A DNA stretch of 64,000 nt from Cristatella mucedo (Eukaryota > Bryozoa > Phylactolaemata > Cristatellidae). Of this stretch, positions 12,211 through 22,681 are shown piece by piece (position 1 is the first letter of the stretch; the number at the start of each line of letters is the position of its first letter). The notes under the pieces are model-generated. The model was given only the letters and a program-made list of their open reading frames with translations. It searched no databases and was not told the origin of the DNA. Made by a program: the position numbers and the translations under genes. The DNA is taken from contig WPIO01000005.1 in assembly GCA_009760855.2 (NCBI GenBank), positions 8,156,001 to 8,220,000 of the forward strand, written 5' to 3'.

Positions 12211-13047
12211 GTCAGTGTCTAGTTGAAATTGCTTAGGCACCTCACTTGGTCGGCTTCGATACGAGATTGCCTAGCCAAGGACGTGGCTCCATGGAGTTCA
12301 GGTTCACGAGGACATCGCGAAGTGCTGAGCAGCAGCCTGAATGCAGCTGCCTGCTTCCTGATGTTATTAATTCTTGCTGTCGCCATAACGACCTGGCGGC
12401 TGCCATATGGGCGCATATTTGCTCGAGCACATTCGCTTGGCAGCAGATGCCATTTAGGGCACTCGGCGGCGGCAGTGGTGGCGACCTGGCCTATCAACTG
12501 GCTTAAGGCTCATTCTTGCCTTGCAACCTTCGGTCACAGGCGTTCTTCGAGCTCTGTGGCTCGAGTCGTAGCTGCCGCAGGCCTTAAGGAGTCTTCGAGC
12601 TCCTACCCTAGGCCGTGTGGCCTGCCCGAGCGTGTCGTCAAGGCGCAGCTGCCGTGCTCCGAGCTGGCTCCGGGGCTAATCGGCTAATCAGCAAATCAGA
12701 GCTTTAGCTGGGGGGGGGGGCATGGCTATGCTTTACTGTGATCCACTAGAGGTAGGAGCTGTAGGGTTCTATTCCACTTTGTCGAAATATTTTTGCAACT
12801 GTTGCGGCTCCTGCAGTTCATTGGTATGCACTAGGTGCACATTTTTATTATGCTCACTTTGGTAAGCGCCGGTAAGCCGAAGAGTGCTACTGAAGGGGAG
12901 CAGCTGCCGGTTGATGTGCTTGGTTGTGTCTCTGTCTCTGACGGTTTCGTCGGTGTCTCTGACGGCACTGTTGCGATTCTCCTCATGTCAGTAAGGGCCT
13001 AATAAGTAAGTAGGCAATAAGTAAGTAAGCCACAGTAAGTGTGCAAT
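12211..13047. other. Intergenic, moderately GC-rich
   Basis: A frame of 154 codons at 12223-12687 (+) has overlapping frames on the other strand and no recognisable domain. I do not treat it as a gene. A run of 10 G lies at about 12711-12720. Confidence 0.4.
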
Positions 13048-13760
13048 CATGCTCCAACTTGTCTGATCCTGTTCAGTCCGTGTCGTGTGGGGGTCCGGTC
13101 GCACACACGAGACCGGTCACCTGTGGAGTCCCTCAAGGGTCTGTACTCGGTCCCTTGCTGTTCTCCATTTATACTCAACCTCTGGGAAAAGGGATTAAGG
13201 CCCATGGAATAGGATATCACTTTTATGCTGACGATACTCAGCTGTATTTGTCATTCAAACCGTCGGAATCGGCTGCAGCAACTGAGAAACTGAATGCTTG
13301 CCTTGCCGATATTCGATCATGGATGTCGGAAAACTTCTTGAAACTAAATGACGATAAAACCGAACTGCTGCTCATAGGACACCCTAAGCGTGTGACTGGA
13401 TTAAATGGCTTTGCTCTTCTAATAGGTGATGCTGTTGTGCGACCTTCACCACGTGCTCGTAATCTAGGTGTCGTTTTCGACAGCTGCCTCAATTTTAAAA
13501 GCTTCATTCCGAAGACTACTTGTGCAGCTAGCCATCACGTCTGATCCATATCCAAGATTAAGAGCTGTCTTCCCCAGTGGCTGGCAAAAAAGTTAACTAG
13601 CTCCTTAGTTCTGTCTCGGCTTGATTATTGTAATTGCCTTGGTTGGGCTACCAAAGAAGGCAACTAGGCCACTGCAGTTGACTATGAATATGGCTGCAAG
13701 GCTAGTGTTCAAGTCCCAGAGGTTTGACCACGTGTCTCCTTTGCTGAAAGAGCTAGGATG

Positions 13761-15743
13761 TAATGTAATGTAATGTAATGTATCTCTGTCAGTAACTCCA
13801 CAAAGTCATAAATACCATGTGGGTGTTACACAGGAGAGTTTTGTATAGCGCACTCACAGCCTAAGCGGCTTTCGGTACGCATTCGGTAGCCAACAGACTT
13901 CGTCTCACGCAAAAAAGAGAAAGTGGGAAGCATAGCAGAGTCGGGAGAGCAGTTGAGGTAGTGAGTAGCATAGAAGTAGCAGTTCAGGACCGCTGAAAAA
14001 GATGAGCCATAGTCGGCAGCAGGAGAGTAGTTGTCGTTGCTTAAGAATTGTGAAAGCGAGTTCCACAGTCTAGGACCTGCAGAGCTAAAGCTTCCATCGC
14101 CAACGGTCTTTCAGCAGAAGAATTGAACAGCAAATTTATTGTTCATACAAGACCTGAGAGCCAGAAGAGGCTGAAACTGGTGCAGCAGTTCAGCTAGGTA
14201 CGAAGGAGCCAAGCCGTGGCGGGCCTTGTGGGTCAGCGTAAGAACTTTGCCCTGTATCCTTTGCTCAACCGGCAACCATTCTAGCTCTTTCAGCAAAGGA
14301 GACACGTGTTCAAACCGCTGGGACTTGAAGACCAGCCTTGCAGCCATATTCATAGTCCACTGTAGTGGCATAATAGCTTTCTTTGGTAGCCCAGCCAAAA
14401 GGGAATTGCAATAATCAAGCCGAGACAGAACTAAAGAGCTAGTTAAATTTTTTACAAGCCACTGTGGGAGACAGCTCCTAATCTTGGATAGGGATCGGAT
14501 GTGATGGCTAGCTGTAGAGGCAGTCTTCTGAATGAAGCTTTTGAAATTGAGGCAGCTGTCGAACACGACACCTAGATTACGAGTACGTGGTGAAGGTCGC
14601 ACAATAGCATCACCTATTAGAACAGCAAAGCCTTTTAATCCAGCCACACGCTTAGGGTGTCCTATGAGAAGCAGTTCGGTTTTATCGTCATTTAATTTCA
14701 GGAAGTTTTCCGACATCCAGGATCGAATATCGGCAAGGCAAGCATTCAGTTTCTCAGTTGCTGCAGCAGATTCCGATGGTTTAAATGACAAATACAACTG
14801 AGTATCGTCAGCATAAAAGTGATATCCTATTCCACGGGCCTTAATCACTTTTCCCAGAGGTTGCGTATAAATGGAGAACAGCAAGGGACCAAGTACAGAC
14901 CCTTGAGGGACTCCACAGGTGACCCTTCTCATGTCTGAGACCTGACCCCCACACGACACGGATTGAACACGATCAGACAAGTAGGATTTAAACCGCGCCA
15001 GTGCTTTGTCTGCCAGACCGGTCGTTGTTCTCAATCGTTCAAGCAGAACTTCGTGATCAATGGTGTCGAAGGCAGCAGACAGATCTAGCAGAGCTAAGGC
15101 AGTGACATTCCCGTCGTCGTTGCCACGTAGAATGTCATTGTTAACACGGAGGAGAGCAGTTTCAGTAGAGTGCTGCCTCTTGAAACCTGATTGAAATGTT
15201 TCTGACATTCCATTATTTTCAATATGTTCAACTAGCTGCTTAGCAACAATTTTTTCAAGAATCTTTGATAAGAACGGAAGAAGGGAAACTGGACGATAGT
15301 TTGCTAGGACCTCTGTGTCTAATCCAGGCTTTTTAAGAATAGGTCTAACGATTGCTGATTTGAAGGACTTGGGGACGACCCCTTTTCCCAAAGAAGCATT
15401 AAAAATCTTGGTTATGGCAGGGCTAAGTTGGTCTGCAAGTGAAGACCACAGAGATGAAGGTATAGGGTCTTCAGGAGACGAGCTCTTTTTGCTAGACCTT
15501 ATTAAGGCAGCCACATCACAGGTAGAAACATCGGAGAACCTTTTAAGAAAGGTCACAGGTTGAGGAACAGCGATTGCTTTGGTCGGAGGGGGCATAATGG
15601 AGGCACGAATGTGCACAATTTTTTCAATAAAGAAGGCTGAAAACTTTTCGGCTGAGCCCTTAATATCTGGGGAGTCAGACCTGGCAGCATTAGCCAGTAA
15701 ATGGTTTACTGTCTTATAAATCTGTTTAGTGTCCGACTGGCAT
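13761..15743 (-). mobile_element. LINE-B, 5'-truncated, inserted in another LINE-B
   Basis: The element runs from about 15743 (5' truncation point) to a (CATTA)n tail seen on the + strand as TAATG repeated at 13761-13780. The pentamer GGATG flanks it on both sides (13756-13760 and 15744-15748), as expected for a target-site duplication. It keeps nearly all of the RT domain in one open frame, so it looks like the youngest LINE in the window. No endonuclease domain is left. Confidence 0.88.
14111..15743 (-). pseudogene. LINE-B reverse transcriptase, long open frame lacking endonuclease
   Basis: About 540 codons are open. The first recognisable element residues are SDTKQIYKTVNHLL; residues upstream of these in the open frame come from the host LINE. 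In order: RPVSLLPFLSKILEKI (RT block 1), FQSGFKRQHSTETALL, DLSAAFDTIDHEVLLERL (catalytic Asp), GVPQGSVLGPLLFSIYTQ, FYADDTQLYL (the Y-A-D-D catalytic box), LKLNDDKTELL, and the C-terminal LTHKARHGLAPSYLAELLHQF. The frame ends at a TGA in the sequence for NNKFAVQFFC. Sister copies continue about 30 codons further (GDRSFSSAGPRLWNSLPQFL), so this stop is a late mutation. In a live element the protein would copy element RNA at the nicked target. Confidence 0.8.
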
Positions 15744-16255
15744 GGATGCCGGTTGTGCAACGGATACAGAGTAAAGTTCTTATGCTGACCCACAAGGCCT
15801 GCGACGGCTTGGCTCCTTCGTAGCTAGCTGAACTGGTGCACCAGTTTCAGCCTGTTCGCGCCCTCAGGTCCTGTGTGGACAATAAATTAGCTGTTCCATT
15901 CCTCAGCTTAAAGACCGTTGGCAACAGAAGCTTTAGCTCTGCAGGTCTTAGACTGTGGAACTCGCTTCCACAATTCTTACGCAACGACAACTACTCTTCT
16001 GCTGCCGACCATGGCTCGTCCTTTTCAGCGGTCCTGAGCGGCTAATTCCACACTACTCACTACCTCAACTGCTCTCCTGACTCTGCTATGCTTCCCACTT
16101 TCTCTTTGTTGCGTGAGACAAAGTCTGTTGGCTACCGAATGCGTACCGAAAGCCGCTTAGGCTGTGAGTGCGCTATACAAAACTCTCCTGCGTAACACCC
16201 ACATGGTCTTTATGACTTTGTGGAGTTACAGATGGAGATACAATACAATAGGGTT

Positions 16256-16689
16256 AGAAATGGCACCAGAGCGAACACTGGTGGCGTGTTGCTGAGAACG
16301 GTGGAAGAGTCTGCCACATTTCCCTCTGCTAAAGAAGGAGGATGTCTCTAGCAGGCCATTTCCATTAGTGCTTATTACCCATATTTGAGCCAAATTAAAT
16401 ATATGGCATTGTTGTACAGCTCTTAGCCGGAAGCACTGCTATATCTTTTATTTAGGTGACATGTCTTTGTCATTTGGTATTGCTGGTGCACAAGTTTGAT
16501 CTCTGCTTAGCCTTCTTTATCTTTAAGTAACCTCGTCTTAACCTTTTTCCTTTGACCTATATCAAGTACGTAGGAAAATCTAGAAAAGAGAGAACGTGAT
16601 GGCTTTCTTATGTTTCAAATGTAAGGAGTAGTTAGGCTGCTAGCTGCTGCTCACTCGGATCGTGCTTGTTTAGATACAGTAGCCAAGCT
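16256..16689. other. Intergenic, nothing recognised
   Basis: No coding signal or clear repeat. Confidence 0.5.
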
Positions 16690-17135
16690 GCTCTACGGGT
16701 CCACTCTTTACAGGGTTTTCATCCTGTGCATTAGAGCGTCTACAGTTCGTGCAAAACTCTGCGGGCAGGCTTGTCTGTCGTTCGCGTCGCAACTGCCACA
16801 CTGTACTGCTTCTCACCGTCGTGCATCAGCACAGCGTTAACTTCAACTTTCAGAGCATCGGCTTGAAGGCTCTGTCACCCACTATTAGATACCTTTATTC
16901 TCTGGCTCTAGCTTAACTATCTGAAATACTTCCTAATCAGGCTTTTCATCGTACCACCCAATACTATCAAGTCGTACACCTTCGCCACCAACGAATCCTA
17001 ATCGTTTGGGAACCGTGCCTTCTGTTCATATGCTCTCAAAGCTAGGAGCTCATTACCGACTACTATTGCGACATCCTTTGACTTAACATGTGAAGGTAAG
17101 CTAAAACCCTACCTGCTCATAGCGTTTGCTCCGCC
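16690..17135 (+). mobile_element. Old LINE-A 3' coding fragment
   Basis: TGCAAAACTCTGCGGGCAGG (equivalent of VQNSAARL), CTCTGGCTCTAGCTTAACTA and GGGAACCGTGCCTTCTGTTC (equivalent of FGDRAFSS) are in family order but heavily mutated. The terminal hairpin is missing in this orientation. Confidence 0.7.
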
Positions 17136-17149
17136 GGCTTGAATTAATG

Positions 17150-17216
17150 ATAGTAATAATGATAAGTCTTTCGTATAGGGCCATAGAGAACTGAATTTCA
17201 ATTCAAGCGCTTAGCA
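17150..17216 (-). mobile_element. LINE-A/SINE-1-like 3' tail, - strand, worn
   Basis: ATAGTAATAATGATAAG followed by TATAGGGCCATAGAGAACT and AAGCGCTTAG is the reversed family tail. It abuts the old + strand LINE-A fragment. Confidence 0.55.
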
Positions 17217-17389
17217 ACTCACTGGAAGAGAAACAATCAATCCCAATAATAGACTATTATTAACCAATATTTGATGACAAACCATGTTTTGCGTGTAGGC
17301 AAGCATGCAGCAGCACACCGGTATCATAATCAGACAAGGAAGCAAAGCACACAAGAAGGCACCCAGGGCTGCTGGTTTAGTCGTACCCC

Positions 17390-17486
17390 ACCCACCCCCC
17401 CCCCCGATTAGTAAGTAGCACACAACCCCCCCTCCCGATTAGTAAGTAGCACACAACCCCCCCCCCGATTAGTAAGTAGCACACAC
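17390..17486. repeat. Minisatellite, three ~30-bp units
   Basis: GATTAGTAAGTAGCACACA starts at 17406, 17437 and 17467. Units are joined by C-runs of 7-10, so the period is 30-31 bp. Open frames here are repeat artefacts. Confidence 0.9.
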
Positions 17487-17699
17487 TGAATCATGCACAG
17501 GAAGAAAATCACACCTGAAAAAGACAGGTTCGCTAGGATATGTTGTACAGCCGCCTGCTGCTCTTGCCCACGGCTGCCAGGCTGTGTACACTTTTGTAAC
17601 TTGCAGCTGCGCAAAAATGACAATTCGTGCAAGAACTCACTTGAATTGTCCTTAGTGTGCTAGTATGCTGAAGTTGTTCATGTATGTTTTATAATTTAA

Positions 17700-18235
17700 T
17701 GTAACATATCTTCGCCGGTGACTCCTTAAAGCCAAAAGGACTAAGTGAGTATTAACCTGGAGAGTGTTCTATAGCGCACTCTGAGCCTAACCAGCTTTTG
17801 GTGCACATACTTTAGCCAACATACTCTATCTCATGCAGCAAAGAGAAATTAAGAAGCATGGCTGAGTCAGAAGGGCAGTCGAGGAAGTGGATAGCATAGA
17901 AGTAAAAGCGCAGGATGGCTGGAGAGGCCGGGCTGAAGTCTGCAGCAGGAGCAAAGTTGTCCCCGTGTAATAATTGTGGAAGTGACTTCCACAGCCTAGT
18001 ACTTTCAGAACTAAAGCTTCGGTTGCAAGCAATCTTGAAGCAAATACTCGGAAAAAGAGCTAATTTTTTGGCCATAGAGGACCTGAAGGTACGAAGGGAG
18101 GCTGAAACTGTTGCATGCGTTCAGCAAAGCCAAGCCATGGCCGGCGGGCGGGCCTCGTGGGTCAGATCGAGAATTTGGCTCTGCATCCGGCGTGTGCGGC
18201 CGTAGTGGCCGTAGCCGTAGCTCCAGCAACGTAAG
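17700..18235 (-). mobile_element. LINE-B 3' region, decayed
   Basis: Reads on the - strand as the LINE-B 3' end: the counterparts of CAAAACTCTCCTGCGTAAC and GACTGTGGAACTCGCTTCC, and the C-terminal frame with NRSFSSESTRLWKSLPQLL (17812-18075). Similarity fades after 18235. Confidence 0.75.
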
Positions 18236-18559
18236 TCAGGGTTCTCGCTTTGAGGGGCACGACTTGCGCACAGTTTTCATGTAAGAAAGGCTAGACTGGT
18301 ACTTAATGAAAAATTATAGCACAAGCTCCTAGTGTTTATTCGACACAAATTCGGCATTTGCTCACCGAGTGGAATGAAGACACAGTTCCATCGTTTGTGG
18401 CAGTTGGGAGCATAGGAATTGGGGGCTACCTGGGTATTGGTTTGCTTGACTTGCAGCCATATTTGCATACAGCTTTGGAGGCTCAATGGCTTTTTTCAGT
18501 ATCCTAGCTAGTAGTAGTCTAGCCTAGACTGAACCAGGCAGCTATTAAGATTTTTAGCC
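18236..18559. other. Unidentified insert or eroded LINE-B
   Basis: Lies between two LINE-B pieces of the same orientation at about the spacing of the missing LINE-B part. I see no sequence match to LINE-B here, so replacement or strong decay is likely. Confidence 0.35.
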
Positions 18560-18935
18560 GGCCGTCGTTATATGATGTCCGTAATCTTGTACATGGATCA
18601 AACGCGATGTCCAGCTGTTAAAGCAGTCGTTCCAATGAAGCTTTCAAACTTTAAGCAGTTATCAAAGAAGAAATCTTAATTCTTAGCACACGATAACGGT
18701 CGAAGGACAGCATCGCCAATTAGAAGAGCTAAGTCTCCTCGTCGCTGCTGCACCCTTCGGCTGGCCTGTGAGTACGAGTTCTTTTCATCATTGTTTAGCT
18801 CAGGGAAATTGGCCAACATCCAGGATCGAATGCATGCATGGCGAGCATTCAGTTCATCAATCGCTACACATTACTCTGACCGTTTATATGTCAAATACAG
18901 CTGGGTATAATAGAAGTCAGCCGATAGACGTCATA
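18560..18935 (-). mobile_element. LINE-B RT-middle fragment, decayed
   Basis: GGCCAACATCCAGGATCGAA and GTCAAATACAGCTGGGTAT are - strand LINE-B RT sequence (DIRSWMSENF and QLYLSF region). Probably the same copy as 17700-18235. Confidence 0.7.
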
Positions 18936-19565
18936 GACGCCATTTGTACCATCGCTGGCCTTCCGGCCTGTGCGATAAGGTGCTTATGGTTGGTACAAAA
19001 CTCTGCTGCTATGCTCGACTGTCGTGAATGTTGCAGCTGTCACATTGCACCACTTCTCGCTGACCTACACTGGCTCCCCATTAAGCAATGCATCGACTTA
19101 ATCAAAGGTTTGTCGCTCACTTCTAGGTTCCTTATTTCTCTGGCTCCTGCATACCTATCCGAACTACTCCTTAATCAGGCTAAGCAACGTACCACTCACT
19201 TTTCGGACTCAAAGTCGTTTAGCTGTACCTCGAACCAATCTCAAATCCTTTGGAGACCATGCCTTTAGCTCGTATGCTCCCAGAGCCGAAAACTCGCTTC
19301 TGATCGATGCAGCTACATTCCCTGACTTGACGACATTTAAGATGTAGCTAAAAATGCTCGTTTTCCTCACAGCGTTTGGTGGGTCCGTGAGAATTGTCCT
19401 TTGTGTGGTTATGGATGCTGAGACTCGGCGTTTTATCACTAAGCAATTGACATTCTTTCTTTACAGCGTATGTCAAATACTTTGACAGAGGTTTAGTTCT
19501 TTTAGGATGCTAAACACAAGTTATTATCATGGTTATTATCATGTAAATGTATTGTTATTATTTTC
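18936..19565 (+). mobile_element. LINE-A 3' half, decayed
   Basis: Contains LVQNSAAMLDCRECCSCHI, LLADLHWLPIKQCIDL, LAPAYLSELLLNQAKQRTT and the FGDHAFSSYAP-type block across frames, then a worn hairpin near 19473-19520 and TTATTATC tails. 5' truncation is at the DxFCNSLL region, directly against LINE-B sequence. Confidence 0.8.
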
Positions 19566-20260
19566 ATCAATGCAGTTTTAATAAGAAATTCGCATTTGAC
19601 TTTCAACATGCAACTCTTGCTGTGTGACATCAAGTCATTAATTGGTGACTAAGGGGGAAGTTAGCAGCCAAGAAGTGTTGCTTCCGGGAACATGAGTTAG
19701 CTTGCAGTAACGAGCATGAACACTCAGGTGTGCACTAGCTTAGCTAACCATAGCTTTGACGAATTGCTATAATTTACGTGAAGTTTTTATTAAAATGATC
19801 AGGTCCTAGTGATGCCATGTGAGCTGCTATTTGCTTTTAGATGCAGCAAGCACTCACTTTAGCTTTATTGCAGGTAGCATAATTTTAAAGGCAGGGCAAT
19901 ACTTTACAATATGTACTGTCCTATGCTAACACAATTTTTTCCAAACCCATTTACTCGTTAATGGTGACACAGCACCTGCTTTTGCTCTTTGGATGAAACT
20001 CACCATTGCCAAATGCGGTAGACCTGCTCGGCAAAGTGCGATGGGCCATTAAGGATCTTGAGACTGAAATGCGTAAAATTTTGCCTGTCGAGTGGGCAAT
20101 GTGCGCAGGTCAGCTGCAATGAGAGTCTGGAAAGCTATGTGGAGGCGCTGCTCTTGAGCTGCTGATGCCTTCTGCTTCCGGCCGTGCATGTGCCGCACCT
20201 CGTCGTGAGCTGCTAAACATGCGAGCATGAATCCCGCAGCGCCCCCAGGCATTAAATACT
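19566..20260. other. Intergenic, nothing recognised
   Basis: AT-richer sequence without coding signal. Confidence 0.5.
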
Positions 20261-20422
20261 AGCTGATTAAACAGCCTCGTTTTGTATAGCGACAGAAGAG
20301 CCTTTACGGCTATCACCACCGCTTGCAGAGGCGATAAAGAATCGCCCACCGCAGGAATCGAACCCACGACCTCGGGACCGAGGTCGTGAAAGCAACCACC
20401 TTACCTAGTGTGCCATCACGGC
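20261..20422 (-). mobile_element. SINE-2, tRNA-derived, best-preserved copy
   Basis: On the - strand it starts GCCGTGATGGCACACTAGGT, has a B-box-like GGTTCGATTCC, and then CGGTGGGCGATTCTTTATCG. It ends GTCGCTATACAAAACGAGGC TGTTTAATCAGCT. The tRNA-like head holds a perfect inverted repeat at 20365-20388 (arms CACGACCTCGG, 2-nt centre). The same unit recurs on both strands in this window, which identifies it as a SINE rather than a tRNA gene. Confidence 0.85.
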
Positions 20423-21394
20423 ATTGCACTCTGCCGGCACGTGACGTGAAGACGGTGTCGACAGTCTCAGCCGTATAGAGTGGGCAGGGATGCCGAGAGC
20501 GCACATGGTCTCTTGCCAGATGCACCGCTTCGGACATGTCATGCGTGCCCCCCTCCCCATACGCAGACACGGATGTGGATCGCTGGATGCAGGAGCTGCC
20601 CCCCTCGGCCGTCAGCGCGCGGGCCAGCGACCGTACCCTCCTCTGCGCGTGCCAGACCGGCCAGTACCGGCGGTAGCGGCAGAAGAAGAGTGAGGCCGGG
20701 CAGAGCGAGCCACCGTCCATCCCACCCCCAGGCCGTCGGGCCGTGCAGGGCCCGCCAGGCAAATAGCCTGCGCAACCAGAAGTGGTGAGCAAACAGCTTG
20801 TGTGGCTGCCATTGAACCAGCAAGCCATCGGGAGCGTGTAAGCTCTCGCTTCGTTTTGACCGTGGCGTTTGACTCGTGTGTGCCAGCCATTAGTATAAAC
20901 GAGTCTTCAGGCAGCATGAGAGCTACCCATTGTCAATGTACGCTGGCAGAGAGCCACGTCTCAGTAGTACCCAGTGCTGTGCGGTTGAGAAGAAGTGCCT
21001 GCCACCCAGAAGTGCCCAACGAGACATCGATCATCGATCCCCTTTTTCAGATCTTGCTAAGCAGCGGCACTTTCCCCATATATAAGAGACAAGTGGGTTT
21101 AGGGTTTATAGCTGTCCACACCGAGTTGACCGCACTAAGTTGTCATGGACGCCGTTTTAGATTGTATGCAAGGTTCTCTTGATGTTCTTTACATTTGAAA
21201 TCCTCTACAGCTGGAGACTGTGAAATGCAGGGCCAGTCCGCGTTCAAATACACCCAGCCACGACTGCTCACCGAAAGCGGTAGCTTAAAGTGGGCCGGTT
21301 AGTAGTAGCTTGTACTGTGTACTCGAAAGTGTGCTTATTTTCGCAGGTGTTGAAATTGTGTTTCTGTGCCAGTAAAAGCCTGCCCATATGGCGC
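20423..21394. other. Intergenic, part GC-rich
   Basis: 20.5-20.8 kb is GC-rich with overlapping open frames of 67-171 codons on both strands. None has a recognisable domain or clear splice context. Confidence 0.45.
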
Positions 21395-21416
21395 ACGTGT
21401 GTGTGTCTGTGTGTGT

Positions 21417-21497
<81 letters not shown>

Positions 21498-21500
21498 CAG
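21395..21500. repeat. (GT)n microsatellite
   Basis: About 45 GT units with a few TCTG interruptions. Confidence 0.97.
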
Positions 21501-21651
21501 CAGGTTGGACACAGCTCTCACTCTAGCTCTCACTGTCTTGCAAGAGTGGGTGGTTTCACTAAACTCGAGAGAAATTCCGTGTTTTGACAAAGGGAGCAGC
21601 AAGGAATTAGTAACCGCATGCTTGCCCTTGCAATGTTGGCAAGGACTCTTA

Positions 21652-21654
<3 letters not shown>

Positions 21655-21722
<68 letters not shown>

Positions 21723-21790
21723 TCTCTCTCCATCTCTCTATCTTACTCTCTATCCCCCTCTCTCTTTTCCTTTGTCCCTTCCTCTCCCTC
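21655..21790. repeat. (CT)n microsatellite and CT-rich tract
   Basis: About 32 perfect CT units (21655-21718) followed by a degenerate CT-rich tract. Long frames through it are artefacts. It lies ~400 bp upstream of the profilin-4-like gene. Confidence 0.97.
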
Positions 21791-22014
21791 ACTCTCTATT
21801 CTTCCCACCCCTTCTCTTTAAACCTCATGCTCTTGCTCTTATGTTTGTAGCCGTGTGTCTGCGCACTAGTACTGCCGATATCAATTGCCTCTGCCTCTGT
21901 CTGGCTGCTCCGTCGTGCTTGGCTGTCTAGGGTGCGAATTGTGCCATGGAATGCATCATTGATTACTGCAGGCCTTGGACTGCCACCACAGCAGTCGCGG
22001 CATTAGCACTCGCT

Positions 22015-22040
22015 CGGGTTTTCCCACTTTTTTTTTAGCC
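22015..22040 (+). promoter_or_regulatory. Candidate 3' splice acceptor upstream of the profilin-4-like gene
   Basis: A pyrimidine run ending CTTTTTTTTTAG (AG at 22037-22038) is a textbook acceptor 162 nt before the ATG at 22201. It could end a 5'-UTR intron or receive a spliced leader. This is inference only. Confidence 0.4.
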
Positions 22041-22200
22041 ACTGTCTCGATTCGTACTTTTCTGGGCAGTGCCCTGACACGACGTGGGTCGCTCGCCTGT
22101 CGCCCTTGGGCAGCCGACGCCGCTGCAGTAGGGCAGCTCCTCCAAGCGGCGAGCCGCTTGCGCTGCCAGCGCCTGTCCGGGAGCCGTCAGAGCTCAGCTC

Positions 22201-22668
22201 ATGGCCAGCGACCTGGAGCGCCGCCTGTTGGACGTGTTCATAGCCACCGGTCTAGCCGACGGCTTTGCCCTGCTGTCTCTTTGCGGCATGCCCGTATGTG
22301 CGCACGGCATCCTGGCCGCCATCAGCCGTTCGGATGCTGGCAAGGCCAAGGACACCGTGGTGCGCGCCCTAGCGCCGGCTAGCTTCCTCGCCGACGGGCC
22401 GCCACCGGCCAACGTGGTGCTGGGCACGCGGTCGTACGTGGTCGTGAAGCGCACACACAGCAGCCTCTGTGGCGTGGCTGCCGCGGCGGCGCCCGATCGG
22501 CAGCAGCTCGGCCGCTCGAACAGTGGCAGCACCGGCGCCGGTGCCGCCGGTCTCATCGCAGTGGTGATGCCGCACAGCCTGCTCCTTGTCACTCATCCGC
22601 AGGGCCGCCGCCTCGCCGGCACCGTCTACGAGGAAGCCGTGAAGTTTGCCGACTTGCTGCGGTCCTGA
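22201..22668 (+). CDS. PFN4: Profilin-4-like protein
   Basis: A 155-residue frame with high GC3 and no intron. Family likeness, judged by eye: an N-terminal helix (residues 4-17, LERRLLDVFIATGL) is followed by a strand pair with GMPVCAHG. A central DxVVxALAPASFLADGP stretch precedes LGTRSYVVVKRT. The C-terminal strand-helix unit is IAVVMPHSLLLVTH then EEAVKFADLLRS. Order and spacing match profilin-4. An Ala/Gly/Ser-rich insert (about residues 95-118) lengthens one loop beyond the usual ~129 residues. Profilin-4 is a testis-enriched, divergent profilin reported to bind phospholipid rather than actin or poly-proline, with a role in sperm head shaping. The start is the only in-frame ATG at the helix and sits in CTCATGG. 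Stop TGA 22666-22668; the COA4-like ATG follows 13 nt later. Confidence 0.7.
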   Translation: MASDLERRLLDVFIATGLADGFALLSLCGMPVCAHGILAAISRSDAGKAKDTVVRALAPASFLADGPPPANVVLGTRSYVVVKRTHSSLCGVAAAAAPDRQQLGRSNSGSTGAGAAGLIAVVMPHSLLLVTHPQGRRLAGTVYEEAVKFADLLRS

Positions 22669-22681
22669 GCGTTGCACAAGA

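Larger units (their letters stand above)
13048..16255 (+). mobile_element. LINE-B copy split by a second LINE-B
   Basis: First part 13048-13760 contains the RT blocks CGVPQGSVLGPLLFSIYTQP, YHFYADDTQLYLSF and LKLNDDKTELLLIG, with a stop soon after. It breaks off at GCTAGGATG. The same element resumes at 15744 with GGATGCCGGTTGTGCAACGG and runs through the C-terminal block (frame 15836-16045, GNRSFSSAGLRLWNSLPQFL). Its 3' signature GTGGAGTTACAGATGGAGA precedes an (ACAAT)n tail at about 16240-16255. The 1983 bp in between are a - strand LINE-B. The copy is 5'-truncated and inactive. Confidence 0.88.

Noticed and set aside
12223-12687. 154-codon + strand frame
   Set aside because: No recognisable domain, competing frames of 62-92 codons on the other strand, and it is embedded between TE remnants.
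14532-14801. + strand frame KLLKLRQLSNTTPRLR and the like (also 13238-13507 -)
   Set aside because: Antisense of the LINE-B RT domain; it recurs with every LINE-B copy.
20365-20422. tRNA gene on the - strand
   Set aside because: The same tRNA-like head recurs with a constant non-tRNA body at seven or more places, so it is a SINE.
22646-22681. Upstream in-frame ATG giving COA4 a Cys-rich 12-residue extension
   Set aside because: It would overlap the profilin-like gene, and the family needs no such leader. Kept only as an alternative.
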